The notes beneath the pieces are model-generated. The model saw only the letters and a program-made list of their open reading frames with translations, did no database searches and was not told where the DNA came from. The position numbers and the translations under genes were made by a program. Below are positions 1-7,845 of a stretch of DNA of 64,000 nt, one piece after another. How positions within the stretch are numbered: position 1 is the stretch's first letter; each line of letters begins with the position of its first letter. Source of the DNA: Nocardioides panaciterrulae (GTDB lineage Bacteria; Actinomycetota; Actinomycetes; Propionibacteriales; Nocardioidaceae); the NCBI RefSeq assembly GCF_013409645.1, contig NZ_JACCBG010000001.1:1734001-1798000 (forward strand), read 5' to 3'.

Positions 1-68
1 CCCACGTGCGTCGACACAGCCGGGATGTGAAGCATGGTCCTCGCCGGCATGGCACGCACATCGGCAGT

Positions 69-84
69 CCGCGCGGATCGCGGC
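69..84. repeat. Short palindromic repeat, copy A
   Basis: The 16-mer CCGCGCGGATCGCGGC lies just past the 3' end of the first acetyltransferase gene. Flanking bases are shared with two other copies (712-727 and 1573-1588): an upstream CATCGGCA and a downstream GATCCGGACG. The core contains inverted arms CCGCG and CGCGG. Function unknown. Confidence 0.6.
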
Positions 85-104
85 AGATCCGGACGTTTGC
101 TGAC

Positions 105-647
105 CTAGATTGGGCGGCTCATCCGCAGCGAATGCGCTCCTACGGTTCCGTCATCGGCCACGTCGAACGGGACTCGGTCGCGGACAACGAAGCCGCGAGC
201 GAGGTAGAAGGGGATGCCGAGATCGTTGCCTTCCGTCACCGACACCCACTGTTCGGTCGCGCCCTCGGATCTCTGCTGCTGGGTGACGAAGTCGAGTAGT
301 GCAGTGCCGATGCCGCGGCCACGAAGAGCCACGTTGAGGTAGAGCACGTAGACGTTGCCGACTGTGTGGTCAGTGATCCCACCACCAGCAGCGCCCAGGA
401 CGCCACCCGCTTCTGAGACGGCCACAACGTACCCCTGCCAGCCGAGGTCGGCACCGGCCGTGGCGATCTCGTGGCGCACCCGCGTTGGGTTGTAGTACTG
501 CTGAGCCCGCCGCTCGACGGCGGCTGTCGGGAGCAGACCATTGGACGACACCGTGAAGCCCTCGCGGCAGACGTCGCAGATCGCATCTTCCTCCCCCGCT
601 CGCGCCAAGCGGACCTCGTACCTCGGCACGCCATCGACCATCACCAC
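105..647 (-). CDS. GNAT family N-acetyltransferase
   Basis: A single-domain GCN5-related acetyltransferase of 180 residues that would move an acetyl group from acetyl-CoA to an unidentified small molecule or amine. The acetyl-CoA-binding core is visible as the strand YVLYLNVALRGRGIG (motif A, R-G-x-G-x-G type) followed by a helix (TALLDFV), and the last strands include the typical GIPFYLARGF segment. The start is set at GTG 647 because a good -10 element, TATGCT at 655-660, lies 7 nt upstream and predicts a leaderless transcript; ATG 659, ATG 641 and GTG 701 are alternatives. The gene is flanked on both sides by copies of a short palindromic repeat (69-84, 712-727), and its neighbours on the same strand are accessory, so a genomic-island origin is possible. 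Substrate cannot be predicted. Confidence 0.85.
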   Translation of the reverse strand: MVMVDGVPRYEVRLARAGEEDAICDVCREGFTVSSNGLLPTAAVERRAQQYYNPTRVRHEIATAGADLGWQGYVVAVSEAGGVLGAAGGGITDHTVGNVYVLYLNVALRGRGIGTALLDFVTQQQRSEGATEQWVSVTEGNDLGIPFYLARGFVVRDRVPFDVADDGTVGAHSLRMSRPI

Positions 648-654
648 GTCGCGA

Positions 655-660
655 AGCATA
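655..660 (-). promoter_or_regulatory. -10 element (TATGCT), leaderless start
   Basis: TATGCT on the minus strand ends 7 nt before the in-frame GTG at 647, matching the TAnnnT arrangement before many starts in this window. Confidence 0.5.
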
Positions 661-711
661 GAAGCGAGCGGCGAAAGGTGGCCTACGCCGAACGCCCGCA
701 CATCGGCAGAT

Positions 712-727
712 CCGCGCGGATCGCGGC
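712..727. repeat. Short palindromic repeat, copy B
   Basis: Same 16-mer as at 69-84, preceded by CATCGGCAGAT. In this copy the 14-mer GATCCGCGCGGATC (711-724 region) is a perfect palindrome. It sits between the acetyltransferase gene and the secreted-protein gene. Confidence 0.6.
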
Positions 728-883
728 TACTAGGAGACTTCCCGCAGGATCGGTGTCTGGCCAGACTTCGGTCCAGGTGTCCGGCGGGACGCTCTCAATC
801 GCGGCTGCCCATCCGGTTTCTGGGTGTGGCTCTCATCTGGACTGCGGCTCGCCGGGAGATCCGCGCGACCACAGACCGTTGGA

Positions 884-1507
884 TCAGGATGTGGCTGGAG
901 TCAGAGGAAGTTCCCGCGTTGTGCGGCCCTGGTCGACCGAGAAGCCGATGGCCTGCTTGTCGCGCAGTACGACGAACTCGGTGTCCGGCATGATCGTCGC
1001 AGCACTGATGTTGGTACGACCCAAGCAGCTCAGGGGCACTCGTATCGCGAGGATGTTGGCCTTGGGTCGCACTCGCACGGCCGCGCGGTGGCATGTGTCG
1101 CCCAGCTCTTCGGCCTTGAATACGTGGACCTGCGAGATCGTGCGCGAGACCTCCACGTTCAGGCCGCCCGTTTCGCCGAAGTCGAGACCGTAGCGCTGGT
1201 GGAGGCTCCTGGTCCTCGTCGTCACGTTGGCAACCTTCAGCGTGATCCGGAGGTGCGGGATCTGCGCGTCGCGGTCGATGGTCAGATCGTAGGAGAGTAG
1301 TTCCGCACCCCGGAGTAGCGACTTCTCGACCTTCGTGAGTTCGGTGCCCTCGGAGTACGCGCCCAGGTAGACGTCGTGTTTGCGGTCGTGGACATTCATG
1401 AAAGCGAAGTCCGTGGCGGCCTGATCTTGCGCGGACACGTCGGCGACGGCTGGTGACGCGAAGACCGTAGCGAGAAGGAGGGGGACGAGTCCGAGAAGGC
1501 GCGCCAT
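884..1507 (-). CDS. Secreted protein of unknown function
   Basis: A 207-residue protein that I do not recognise. It begins with a clear Sec signal peptide: M-A-R, a hydrophobic stretch of about 15 residues (LLGLVPLLLATVF), then ASPAVADV with an Ala-x-Ala-type cleavage site near residue 22. The mature part is predicted to be mostly beta strand, with two Cys residues (in DTCHRA and PLSCLG) that could form a disulphide outside the cell. It has no membrane segment after the signal. ATG 1507 is chosen because it puts the signal peptide at the N terminus; the open frame runs 21 codons further upstream without signal-like sequence. Flanked by repeat copies B and C. The role cannot be inferred from neighbours. 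Confidence 0.7.
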   Translation of the reverse strand: MARLLGLVPLLLATVFASPAVADVSAQDQAATDFAFMNVHDRKHDVYLGAYSEGTELTKVEKSLLRGAELLSYDLTIDRDAQIPHLRITLKVANVTTRTRSLHQRYGLDFGETGGLNVEVSRTISQVHVFKAEELGDTCHRAAVRVRPKANILAIRVPLSCLGRTNISAATIMPDTEFVVLRDKQAIGFSVDQGRTTRELPLTPATS

Positions 1508-1572
1508 GAACGTGATGATTCCACGCCGGTGTCGGTCGCATAGGCGATTTGCACGACCGCTCATCGGCATGA

Positions 1573-1588
1573 CCGCGCGGATCGCGGC
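1573..1588. repeat. Short palindromic repeat, copy C
   Basis: Third copy of the 16-mer, preceded by CATCGGCATGA and followed by TAGATCCGGACG. The repeat runs into the stop codon (TAG, 1588-1590) and last codons of the adjacent minus-strand gene. Confidence 0.6.
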
Positions 1589-1977
1589 TAGATCCGGACG
1601 CTCGCTCTAGGGGCACCCATCAATCCGTACGCATACACATGCCGCCCGTCCTTGACGTAGATGACTGTGCTCGTGCCTCTGTCAAGCCCGGACTTGTAGA
1701 TCTCTCCCTCGCCGAAGGTTTCTCCCTCGAGCACGTAGCCACGCGGAACCACTCCGGACTGCTCGCCGCCGCGGTCGTAGTCGCGGCCCTCGAAGTGGAT
1801 CTTGGGCCGGGCAGCCGAAGGGAACAACGTCCATTCCCAGCCGTAGTCGTGGACTTGCTGTACGCGAATGACACTGGCAACGACTGCCACGGCGACCACC
1901 AGGCCGAGCAAACCGAGCAGCAACCGTCCGGTCCCGTTCGCCAGTCGGAAGGGTAAGGCGGGCACTAGGCATCCCAC
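1588..1977 (-). CDS. Small membrane-anchored protein, unknown function
   Basis: A 129-residue protein not assigned to a known family. Residues about 18-38 form one strongly hydrophobic helix (LLLGLLGLVVAVAVVASVI), followed by an extracytoplasmic domain of roughly 90 residues rich in Gly, Asp and Tyr (for example HFEGRDYDRGG and GEGEIYKSGLDRG) that is probably a small beta fold. The first GTG at 1977 gives the N terminus used here; a second in-frame GTG lies at 1965 and neither has a good ribosome-binding site. The C-terminal codons are supplied by repeat copy C, so the natural end of the protein may have been altered by that element. Same strand as the two genes beyond it; whether they are co-transcribed is unclear. 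Confidence 0.6.
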   Translation of the reverse strand: MGCLVPALPFRLANGTGRLLLGLLGLVVAVAVVASVIRVQQVHDYGWEWTLFPSAARPKIHFEGRDYDRGGEQSGVVPRGYVLEGETFGEGEIYKSGLDRGTSTVIYVKDGRHVYAYGLMGAPRASVRI

Positions 1978-2099
1978 TTCTCATCAAGGCGACCACTCGC
2001 ACGTGTCGTGACCTGAACGCCCGACCGTCGGCTGATCCGGTAAACGGTCGCGCCGAGGCTCCGGCGAAATGGGACACACCCAGTAAGACCTAGGGCGCG

Positions 2100-3485
2100 T
2101 CAGTTCGGCTGGTGCTCGAGGGTGCCGAGGGGGGTGGTGAGGTAGTGGCGGTGGTGGGGGCCGGTCCAGTGGTAGTTGCCGGTGGTGGGGTCGCGTTGGT
2201 AGCGCCATCGGCCTGAGGTTTTGGCGCGGTGGTGTCTTCGGCAGAGGGGCGCGAGGTTGTCGGGGTTGGTCTGGCCCGGTGGCCCGCCTTCGTCCATCGG
2301 GCGGTAGGGGGTGATGTGGTCCAGGTCGCAGGCCCGGGCGTCGGTGGCGCAGTAGGGGTGCACGCAGTGCTTGTCGCGTTGGACGACCTGTTCACGCATC
2401 GCGGCGGGGACGTCGTGGCCGTCCACGGCCCAGCACCGGTTGAGGTCCAACACCGGGGTGATGGTGGCGTGTGAGGTGCGCACCCAGGACGCGATGGCCT
2501 CCTCCAGCACCGGGCCGAGTCTCTCGACCTGGCCGCACACCAGTTCGTCATCGACCGCGAGGCCGAGTGCCTCGAGCAGCGTGAAGTGCATGAAGAGGTG
2601 GGTCTTCGGCTTGCGTGAGCGCGACGGCGTCGGCCGGGCCGGTGGAGCCTGATCCGGCTGGCTGGCCCCGACCAGGGTGGCCAGGTCGGCCTCCGCGGCG
2701 TCGAGGCCCTGGCGGGCCAGCACCCCGAGTGCTTTGGCCTTCCGGGCGCCGAGGGGGTCGGTGTCCCCGGCGTCGGCGAGGTCGGCGGCGATCTGGCCGA
2801 CCCGGTCATAGAACGCGGTCAGGTCCAAGGTGTCCCCGGTCGCCTCGAGCCAGGACGTGCCCGCAAAGTCGGTGGGGCCGGGGTGGTGAAGGGTGACGTC
2901 CCAGGCGTCCTTGCCCTTCTTCTCCCGCTCGGCGACCAGCTCGGGATGATGCGCGGCGATCGCGGCCGCCACGGCACGCTCGATCGCCGCGAACGAGCAC
3001 GAGTGCAACACCGGGGCCAGGGCCGCGTCGACCTGCGCGGCCGCCGCCTGCGACAGCGGGTGGGTCAGCTGGGCGACCCGGCGGGCCTTGAACGCCTCCA
3101 CCTCCAGCGCCTCGACCCGCCGCCGGCAGCGGGGCAGCCGGTGGCCCAGGTCCAGGGCGTCGGCGATCAGCTGGCGCACCGCGTGCTTGGAGATCCCCAA
3201 GGTGGCGGCCAGGGGCTCGGGGGTGAACGCCGCGACCGGCGGGCAGCCCTCGCCACCCAGGGACTCCTCCTGGCCCAGCACGCCGGGCAGGCCGGAGGGG
3301 TCGAAGGTGGCGACGCCGTCCTCGGCGGTGGCGGGGTGCAACACGCACCAGTGCGCCACGACCCGCAGCTTGTCCCGCTCGACCGCCCGCGCCTGCACCT
3401 TCAGGCTCGTCAACACCGACAGCGTGGCGTCGCCGTCGAGCTCGTCGAGCTCCACGGGTTCGCCGGCCGGGTCGGTGATCAACAT
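2100..3485 (-). CDS. DUF222 / HNH endonuclease family protein, copy 1
   Basis: A 461-residue protein with an N-terminal DUF222 helical region followed by a C-terminal HNH nuclease domain. HNH features are visible at about residues 373-420: a Cys pair (CVHPYC), the D-H-I box in ACDLDHITPY, an Asn in NPDNLAPL and the final His pair in LCRRHHRAKT. This is the architecture of the mycobacterial 13E12 repeat family; biological role is unproven. ATG 3485 is preferred: the open frame continues upstream to 3605, but the two genomic copies differ there mostly by amino-acid-changing substitutions (4 in about 21 codons) while the first 258 residues differ at only 2, so the upstream part is probably untranslated leader. 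Compared with the copy at 28153-29505, residues about 258-320 are strongly diverged and carry 11 extra codons. Confidence 0.85.
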   Translation of the reverse strand: MLITDPAGEPVELDELDGDATLSVLTSLKVQARAVERDKLRVVAHWCVLHPATAEDGVATFDPSGLPGVLGQEESLGGEGCPPVAAFTPEPLAATLGISKHAVRQLIADALDLGHRLPRCRRRVEALEVEAFKARRVAQLTHPLSQAAAAQVDAALAPVLHSCSFAAIERAVAAAIAAHHPELVAEREKKGKDAWDVTLHHPGPTDFAGTSWLEATGDTLDLTAFYDRVGQIAADLADAGDTDPLGARKAKALGVLARQGLDAAEADLATLVGASQPDQAPPARPTPSRSRKPKTHLFMHFTLLEALGLAVDDELVCGQVERLGPVLEEAIASWVRTSHATITPVLDLNRCWAVDGHDVPAAMREQVVQRDKHCVHPYCATDARACDLDHITPYRPMDEGGPPGQTNPDNLAPLCRRHHRAKTSGRWRYQRDPTTGNYHWTGPHHRHYLTTPLGTLEHQPN

Positions 3486-3559
3486 GCATCCATGCAAGCA
3501 CCCGGCACCGACACTCCGGGGCCCAGAACCGCCCTTGTTGCACAGGACCAGCAAAATCG

Positions 3560-3565
3560 AAAGTA
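3560..3565 (-). promoter_or_regulatory. Candidate -10 element (TACTTT) conserved in both HNH copies
   Basis: TACTTT on the minus strand lies about 75 nt before the preferred start and is conserved at 29580-29585 upstream of the second copy, in an AT-rich segment. Confidence 0.35.
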
Positions 3566-3620
3566 AAGAATCTCCGGCCCGCCGGGGCGCCTGGAGCAGC
3601 GTCACGCCGGCCGCACCGCT

Positions 3621-4211
3621 TCAGTCCTGGGCGACCGGCCGACCCACGACCAGGGCGGCGAGGACGTCCGGTGGGAAGGTCCGGGCCGTCTGGACGTCCA
3701 GCTGCGCCCCGAGCCCGTCCAGCACCCTGGTGAAGAAGCACCGAGCGGCGACCGCGAAGACCACGTCGGCGATCTCGGCGTCCGTGAGCCCTACGGCGCG
3801 GAGTTCGTCGACGTCGTCCTGGCCGATCGAGGCGGCGTCACCGGCCACCTGCGCCGCGAAGCGGTAGACCGCGCGGTCCTGCTCCTCCAGGCCGGCGCCG
3901 TCGGGATCCTCCGCGAGGACGACCATCGTGGGCTCGTCGCCGCACACGTCCCGCAGGAACATCGAGTGCGCGGCGGTGCAGTACGTCGACCGCAGCGCTC
4001 GGGCCGCGGCGATCGTGGCGATCTCGAAGCGGCGCCGGTCCATCCCGTCGCGCACGGTGGCGCTCAGGAGGTTCCAGGCCTCCGCGACGTCCGGGCGCGT
4101 CGAGAACGCCGCCGCGTAGTTCGGCAGGAACCCCCAGACGCTCCGCTGCTGCTGGTAGTACGCCGCGAGGCGGTCCGCGGCGCGTTCCTCGGGCACGGTG
4201 TCGATGAACAT
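3621..4211 (-). CDS. AhpD-like / carboxymuconolactone decarboxylase family protein
   Basis: A 196-residue all-helical protein of the alkylhydroperoxidase-like superfamily (peroxidase-related group). The key motif is STYCTAAHSMFL near residue 84: one Cys followed four residues later by His, instead of the CxxC of true AhpD, so a two-cysteine thiol peroxidase cycle is unlikely unless the second Cys (VCGDE, about 12 residues on) takes part. The N terminus (YYQQQRSVWGFLPNYAAAFS) is the usual substrate-pocket helix of the group. ATG 4211 starts the protein. It stands alone between the HNH element and the divergently spaced flippase gene, so neighbours do not point to a substrate. Confidence 0.75.
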   Translation of the reverse strand: MFIDTVPEERAADRLAAYYQQQRSVWGFLPNYAAAFSTRPDVAEAWNLLSATVRDGMDRRRFEIATIAAARALRSTYCTAAHSMFLRDVCGDEPTMVVLAEDPDGAGLEEQDRAVYRFAAQVAGDAASIGQDDVDELRAVGLTDAEIADVVFAVAARCFFTRVLDGLGAQLDVQTARTFPPDVLAALVVGRPVAQD

Positions 4212-4269
4212 GCCTCCATGGTCTCGCCGAGAGTCCCGGTGCGCGAGGCCTTCGGGCCGCCGGTCGGCC

Positions 4270-5505
4270 TCAGGCGGCCGCCGGCTCCGCGGGCCGGGCC
4301 CGGCGCAGTCCGAGCGCCAGCAGGGCGGCGAAGAGGGCCGCGTCGACGAGGACGACGGCCAGCAGCAGCTGTCCGAACGTGGTGGACAGCGAGCCGACCA
4401 CCACCAGGACGACGAGGGCCGCCCACACCAGCAGCACCGAACGGTGCGCCTGCCGGGCGAGCACCGAGTAGACGAGCAGCTGGAGGGCGGCGAGCACGGT
4501 GCCCAGCACCGCGAATCCGGCGAGGTCGTCGGTGATGTCGGCGTACTGCCGGCCGCCCACGAAGACCAGCGCCAGCCGGGGGAGCACCGCGGCGCCGAGA
4601 GTGACCACGAGCCCGATGCCGGTGACCAGGGACAGGCTCAGGGTCAGCGCCCGCCGCTGCTCGGCGATCGTGGACATCGAGGGGAACGCCACGACGACGA
4701 CGAACTGCGGCAGGAACAGCACCGCCTTGGTGAGGATGATCCCGCCGGCGTAGAGGCCCGCCTCGTGCTCGGGCAGCACGTTGCGGGCCACGATCACGTC
4801 GGCGTTGGAGAGCGCGAAGAACGCCAGCAGCGCCTGGCTGTTGTGGAAGGTCTCGAGCATCACGGAGCGGAAGCCGTGCCGCTCGCTCACCGAACCGGGC
4901 GCGCGTTCACGTCGCAGGAACCACCAGCCGGCGATCACCGGGGTGACCGCGCCGAGCGCGATGCCGACCAGCGCGGCGGACTCGCTGGGTCGCCACCAGA
5001 TCAGCGCCGTGCCGATGATCAGCCGCGGGACGCCGGAGAGCACGTAGAGCACCGACAGCTGCCACCAGCGCCGTTCCCCCTGCAGGATGCCGGCCTGGCC
5101 GCCCATGACCGTGAGCGGCACCGAGATCACCGCCACCAGCGCCGCGGTCGGCATGCTGTCCAGGCGCAGCAGCGCGTCGATGACCGGAGTGAGGACCAGC
5201 AGCAGCACGAACAGCGCCAGCGCCGCCCGGTAGGTGACGCCGAGGATGGTGTGCTCGATCTGGCCGACGTGGTCTGGGTCCGCCGAGATCCGTCGCGCCG
5301 CGGTCGCCTGCAGGCCCAGCTGGATCACCGTGACGACCAGCAGCGTGGCCATCAGACCGGCGAAGGCGCCGTAGTCGCGGGGGCCCAGCAGCCTCGCCGC
5401 GATCATGGTGAAGCCGTAGGTCGCGACGTTCATGACGCCCATGGCGACGGCGATCGACCCGCCGCCGCCCAGCAACGAGGCCACCCGGCCCGGTCTCGAC
5501 GTCAC
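4270..5505 (-). CDS. Polysaccharide flippase-like membrane protein (MOP/Wzx type)
   Basis: A 411-residue integral membrane protein with about 12 predicted transmembrane helices and almost no soluble domain. The N-terminal segment (SIAVAMGVMNVATYGFTMIAARLLGPRDYGAF) is characteristic of the polysaccharide-transporter branch of the multidrug/oligosaccharidyl-lipid/polysaccharide exporter superfamily: a first helix ending in A-R-x-L-G-P-x-D-Y/F-G. Members flip lipid-linked sugars across the cytoplasmic membrane. GTG 5505 is taken as start; no Shine-Dalgarno is visible and the frame extends upstream to 5637 across the divergent ubiA promoter, which argues against the longer form. It is divergent from ubiA-dprE1-dprE2, 79 bp apart, so it probably serves the same envelope-glycan pathway. 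The transported lipid-linked substrate is unknown. Confidence 0.75.
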   Translation of the reverse strand: MTSRPGRVASLLGGGGSIAVAMGVMNVATYGFTMIAARLLGPRDYGAFAGLMATLLVVTVIQLGLQATAARRISADPDHVGQIEHTILGVTYRAALALFVLLLVLTPVIDALLRLDSMPTAALVAVISVPLTVMGGQAGILQGERRWWQLSVLYVLSGVPRLIIGTALIWWRPSESAALVGIALGAVTPVIAGWWFLRRERAPGSVSERHGFRSVMLETFHNSQALLAFFALSNADVIVARNVLPEHEAGLYAGGIILTKAVLFLPQFVVVVAFPSMSTIAEQRRALTLSLSLVTGIGLVVTLGAAVLPRLALVFVGGRQYADITDDLAGFAVLGTVLAALQLLVYSVLARQAHRSVLLVWAALVVLVVVGSLSTTFGQLLLAVVLVDAALFAALLALGLRRARPAEPAAA

Positions 5506-5572
5506 GGGGAGGGAGCGTAACGGGCAGCTCGGCGCAAGCCACGCAACGCCCGCGCGGGGCGCGTGGTTCTCA

Positions 5573-5578
5573 TACACT
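5573..5578 (+). promoter_or_regulatory. -10 element (TACACT) of the ubiA-dprE1-dprE2 operon
   Basis: TACACT ends 6 nt before the GTG start at 5585, predicting a leaderless mRNA. No clear -35. Confidence 0.5.
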
Positions 5579-5584
5579 CCCGCC

Positions 5585-6451
5585 GTGGGTCTTCCCGGTG
5601 CCGTGCTGCGGTCCATGCGACCGAAGCAGTGGACCAAGAACCTCCTGGTGGTCGCCGCGCCGCTCGCGGCCGGCCAGATCGCCGAGCCGGGCGTGCTCGG
5701 CGCGACCGTCGTCGCGTTCGTCTCGTTCTGCCTGCTGTCCTCGGCGGTCTACCTCTTCAACGACTGCCTCGACATCGAGGCCGACCGGCTGCACCCGCGC
5801 AAGCGACTCCGCCCGATCGCCGCGGGCCACCTCGCGGTGCCGATCGCGCTCGCCGTCGCGGTCGTCCTCGCCGCGGGCGCGCTGCTGGTCGGCTTCGCGA
5901 ACGGGTGGGAGCTGGGCACGCTCCTGGCCGCCTACCTCGCGGCCTCGCTGCTCTACTCCTGGCGGCTCAAGCACGAGCCGGTGCTCGACCTCGCCGTGGT
6001 CACCAGCGGCTTCCTCATGCGTGCGGTCGCCGGTGGCCTGGCCGCCGGGCTGCCGATCTCCGACTGGTTCCTGCTGGTCGCCGGGTTCGGGTCGTTGTTC
6101 ATCGTCGCGGGCAAGCGCTACTCCGAGCTGCACACGCTGGGGAGCGAGGCCGGTACCCGGCGTTCGCTGGTGCGCTACACCGACACGTACCTTCGATTCG
6201 TGTGGAGCATCGCCGCCACCGCGACGATCACGGCGTACTGCCTGTGGGCGTTCGACAGCGCCGGCCGCTCGACCGTGCCCTGGCACGCGTTGTCGATCGT
6301 GCCGTTCGTGGTGGGCGTGCTGCGCTACGCCGTGGACATCGACGCCGGTGAGGCGGCCGAGCCGGAGGACATCGTCTGGGGCGACCGGCTGTTGCAGGCG
6401 GTCGGCCTGGTGTGGCTGGTGCTGCTGACGCTGGGGGTCGCCGATGTCTGA
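5585..6451 (+). CDS. ubiA: Decaprenyl-phosphate phosphoribosyltransferase (UbiA family)
   Basis: A 288-residue UbiA-superfamily membrane prenyltransferase with 8-9 transmembrane helices. It would join phosphoribose from PRPP to decaprenyl phosphate, the first committed step to decaprenylphosphoryl-arabinose (DPA). The first Asp-rich site is NDCLDIEADRLHPRKRLRP (about residues 57-75), which has the N-D-x-x-D-x-x-x-D signature and the basic RLRP tail shared with M. tuberculosis Rv3806c; the second conserved region is AGKRYSELHTLG followed by RYTDTYLRFVWS. GTG 5585 is chosen because it begins at the conserved N terminus (VLRSMRPKQWTKN) and follows a -10 element by 6 nt; the frame is open upstream to 5432 but overlaps the flippase gene. 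The stop overlaps the dprE1 start by 8 nt. Assignment rests on both the motifs and the operon with dprE1/dprE2. Confidence 0.88.
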   Translation: MGLPGAVLRSMRPKQWTKNLLVVAAPLAAGQIAEPGVLGATVVAFVSFCLLSSAVYLFNDCLDIEADRLHPRKRLRPIAAGHLAVPIALAVAVVLAAGALLVGFANGWELGTLLAAYLAASLLYSWRLKHEPVLDLAVVTSGFLMRAVAGGLAAGLPISDWFLLVAGFGSLFIVAGKRYSELHTLGSEAGTRRSLVRYTDTYLRFVWSIAATATITAYCLWAFDSAGRSTVPWHALSIVPFVVGVLRYAVDIDAGEAAEPEDIVWGDRLLQAVGLVWLVLLTLGVADV

Positions 6452-7835
6452 GCAGTCGCCCGGCAAGGGGTCGGGACAGCTCGCGGGGGGGGGCCGGATG
6501 CTGGCCGGCTGGGGGCGCACCGCGCCCACGGTGGCGACGACCCGTCGCGTGGCGGACGGCGCCGCCGAGGTCGCCGAGCTCGTACGCCGGGCCGGCCCGC
6601 GCGGCCTGGTCGCCCGCGGGCTCGGCCGGTCGTACGGCGACCCCGCGCAGAACGCCGGAGGGGAGGTGCTCCTCCCGCTGCCCACCCGGATCGAGCACGA
6701 GCCGGACGGGCGACCCGGCACCGTGCGGGTCTCGGCGGGCACCAGCCTGCACGACCTGATGGCCGAGCTGCTGCCGCGCGGCCGGTTCGTCCCCGTCACG
6801 CCGGGCACCCGCTACGTCACCGTCGGCGGTTGCGTCGCCTGCGACGTGCACGGCAAGAGCCACCACGTGGCCGGCAGCTTCGGGCGGCACGTGGTCTCGC
6901 TGGAGCTGGTCCTCGCCGACGGCAGCGTCCACGAGGTCGGACCGGACCGCGACCCCGAGCTGTTCTGGGCGACCGTCGGCGGGATGGGTCTCACCGGCGT
7001 GATCACCTCGGCGGTGCTCCGCACGATCCCGGTCGAGAGCTCGTGGATGACGGTGACCACGACCCGGCATCCCGACCTCGATTCGGTGATGGAGGAGATG
7101 CGCACCGGGGACCGGGACGTGACCTACTCCGTCGCCTGGATCGACACCCTGGCGCGTGGCCGCAGCCTCGGCCGCTCGGTGCTCACCCGCGGAGAGCACG
7201 CGCGGCGCGACGAGCTCGACACCTCCGCCGCCGCGCGACCCCTCGTCGCCCCCGGCGGCGCGCGCCTCCGGGTGCCGCCCGGGGTGCCCGGCGGGCTGGT
7301 GCGGCCGCTGACCGTCCGCGGCTTCAACGAGGCGTGGTTCCGGCGGGCACCGCGGCACCGCACCGGCGAGCTGCAGCCGCTCGCGGCGTTCTTCCATCCC
7401 CTCGACGGGGTGGCGGACTGGAACCGCCTCTACGGGCCGCGCGGCTTCGTGCAGTACCAGTGCGTCGTGCCCGACCGGGCCGCGGACACCGTGGCGCTGG
7501 TCGTCGACCGGGTCGCGCGCCAGGGGCACGCCTCGTTCCTGTCGGTGCTCAAGCGGTTCGGCCCGGGCGACGAGGCGCCGCTGTCGTTCCCGATGCCCGG
7601 CTGGACCCTGGCCCTCGACCTGCCGGCCCGGGCCGGCCTGGCCCCGCTGCTCGACGAGCTCGACCGGCTCGTCGCCGCGGTCGGCGGCCGGGTCTACCTC
7701 GCCAAGGACGCCCGGCTCGACCCCGCCCGGCTACCCCAGATGTACCCGCGGCTGGCGGACTTCCGGTCCGTACGACGACGCGTCGACCCGACCGGCGTCT
7801 TCCGCTCCGACCTGGCCCGGCGACTGGGCCTGTGA
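6444..7835 (+). CDS. dprE1: Decaprenylphosphoryl-beta-D-ribose 2'-oxidase (DprE1)
   Basis: A 463-residue FAD-dependent oxidoreductase that oxidises the 2'-OH of decaprenylphosphoryl-ribose to a keto intermediate, the first half of the epimerisation giving DPA. The N-terminal FAD-binding domain carries GRSYGDPAQN (about residue 61) and the strongly conserved PGTRYVTVGG...CDVHGKSHH...GSFG block (about 120-150); the C-terminal substrate domain ends in the family tail SVRRRVDPTGVFRSDLARRL. The benzothiazinone-target cysteine of M. tuberculosis DprE1 (Cys387, in WNICVDFP) aligns with Ala390 here (WTLALDLP, codon GCC at 7611-7613). Starts 8 nt inside ubiA and is followed 10 nt later by dprE2, so all three are one operon. 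A run of Gly codons at 6484-6494 near the N terminus is not conserved and is probably flexible. Confidence 0.92.
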   Translation: MSEQSPGKGSGQLAGGGRMLAGWGRTAPTVATTRRVADGAAEVAELVRRAGPRGLVARGLGRSYGDPAQNAGGEVLLPLPTRIEHEPDGRPGTVRVSAGTSLHDLMAELLPRGRFVPVTPGTRYVTVGGCVACDVHGKSHHVAGSFGRHVVSLELVLADGSVHEVGPDRDPELFWATVGGMGLTGVITSAVLRTIPVESSWMTVTTTRHPDLDSVMEEMRTGDRDVTYSVAWIDTLARGRSLGRSVLTRGEHARRDELDTSAAARPLVAPGGARLRVPPGVPGGLVRPLTVRGFNEAWFRRAPRHRTGELQPLAAFFHPLDGVADWNRLYGPRGFVQYQCVVPDRAADTVALVVDRVARQGHASFLSVLKRFGPGDEAPLSFPMPGWTLALDLPARAGLAPLLDELDRLVAAVGGRVYLAKDARLDPARLPQMYPRLADFRSVRRRVDPTGVFRSDLARRLGL

Positions 7836-7845
7836 GGCAGACACG

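Larger units (their letters stand above)
2095..3594. repeat. Long direct repeat, copy 1 (DUF222/HNH unit)
   Basis: About 1.5 kb repeated in the same orientation at 28147-29613. Similarity begins a few bases beyond the stop codon (GCGCGTCA) and ends at GGGGCGCCTGG, about 110 bp upstream of the start codon. Both flanks then diverge completely. The 5' flank is AT-rich for this genome and includes TTCTTTACTTTCGATTT in both copies. Confidence 0.85.

Noticed and set aside
3486..3605. N-terminal extension of the first HNH protein
   Set aside because: The two genomic copies differ there mostly by amino-acid-changing substitutions, whereas the coding part is nearly identical, so it looks like leader DNA.
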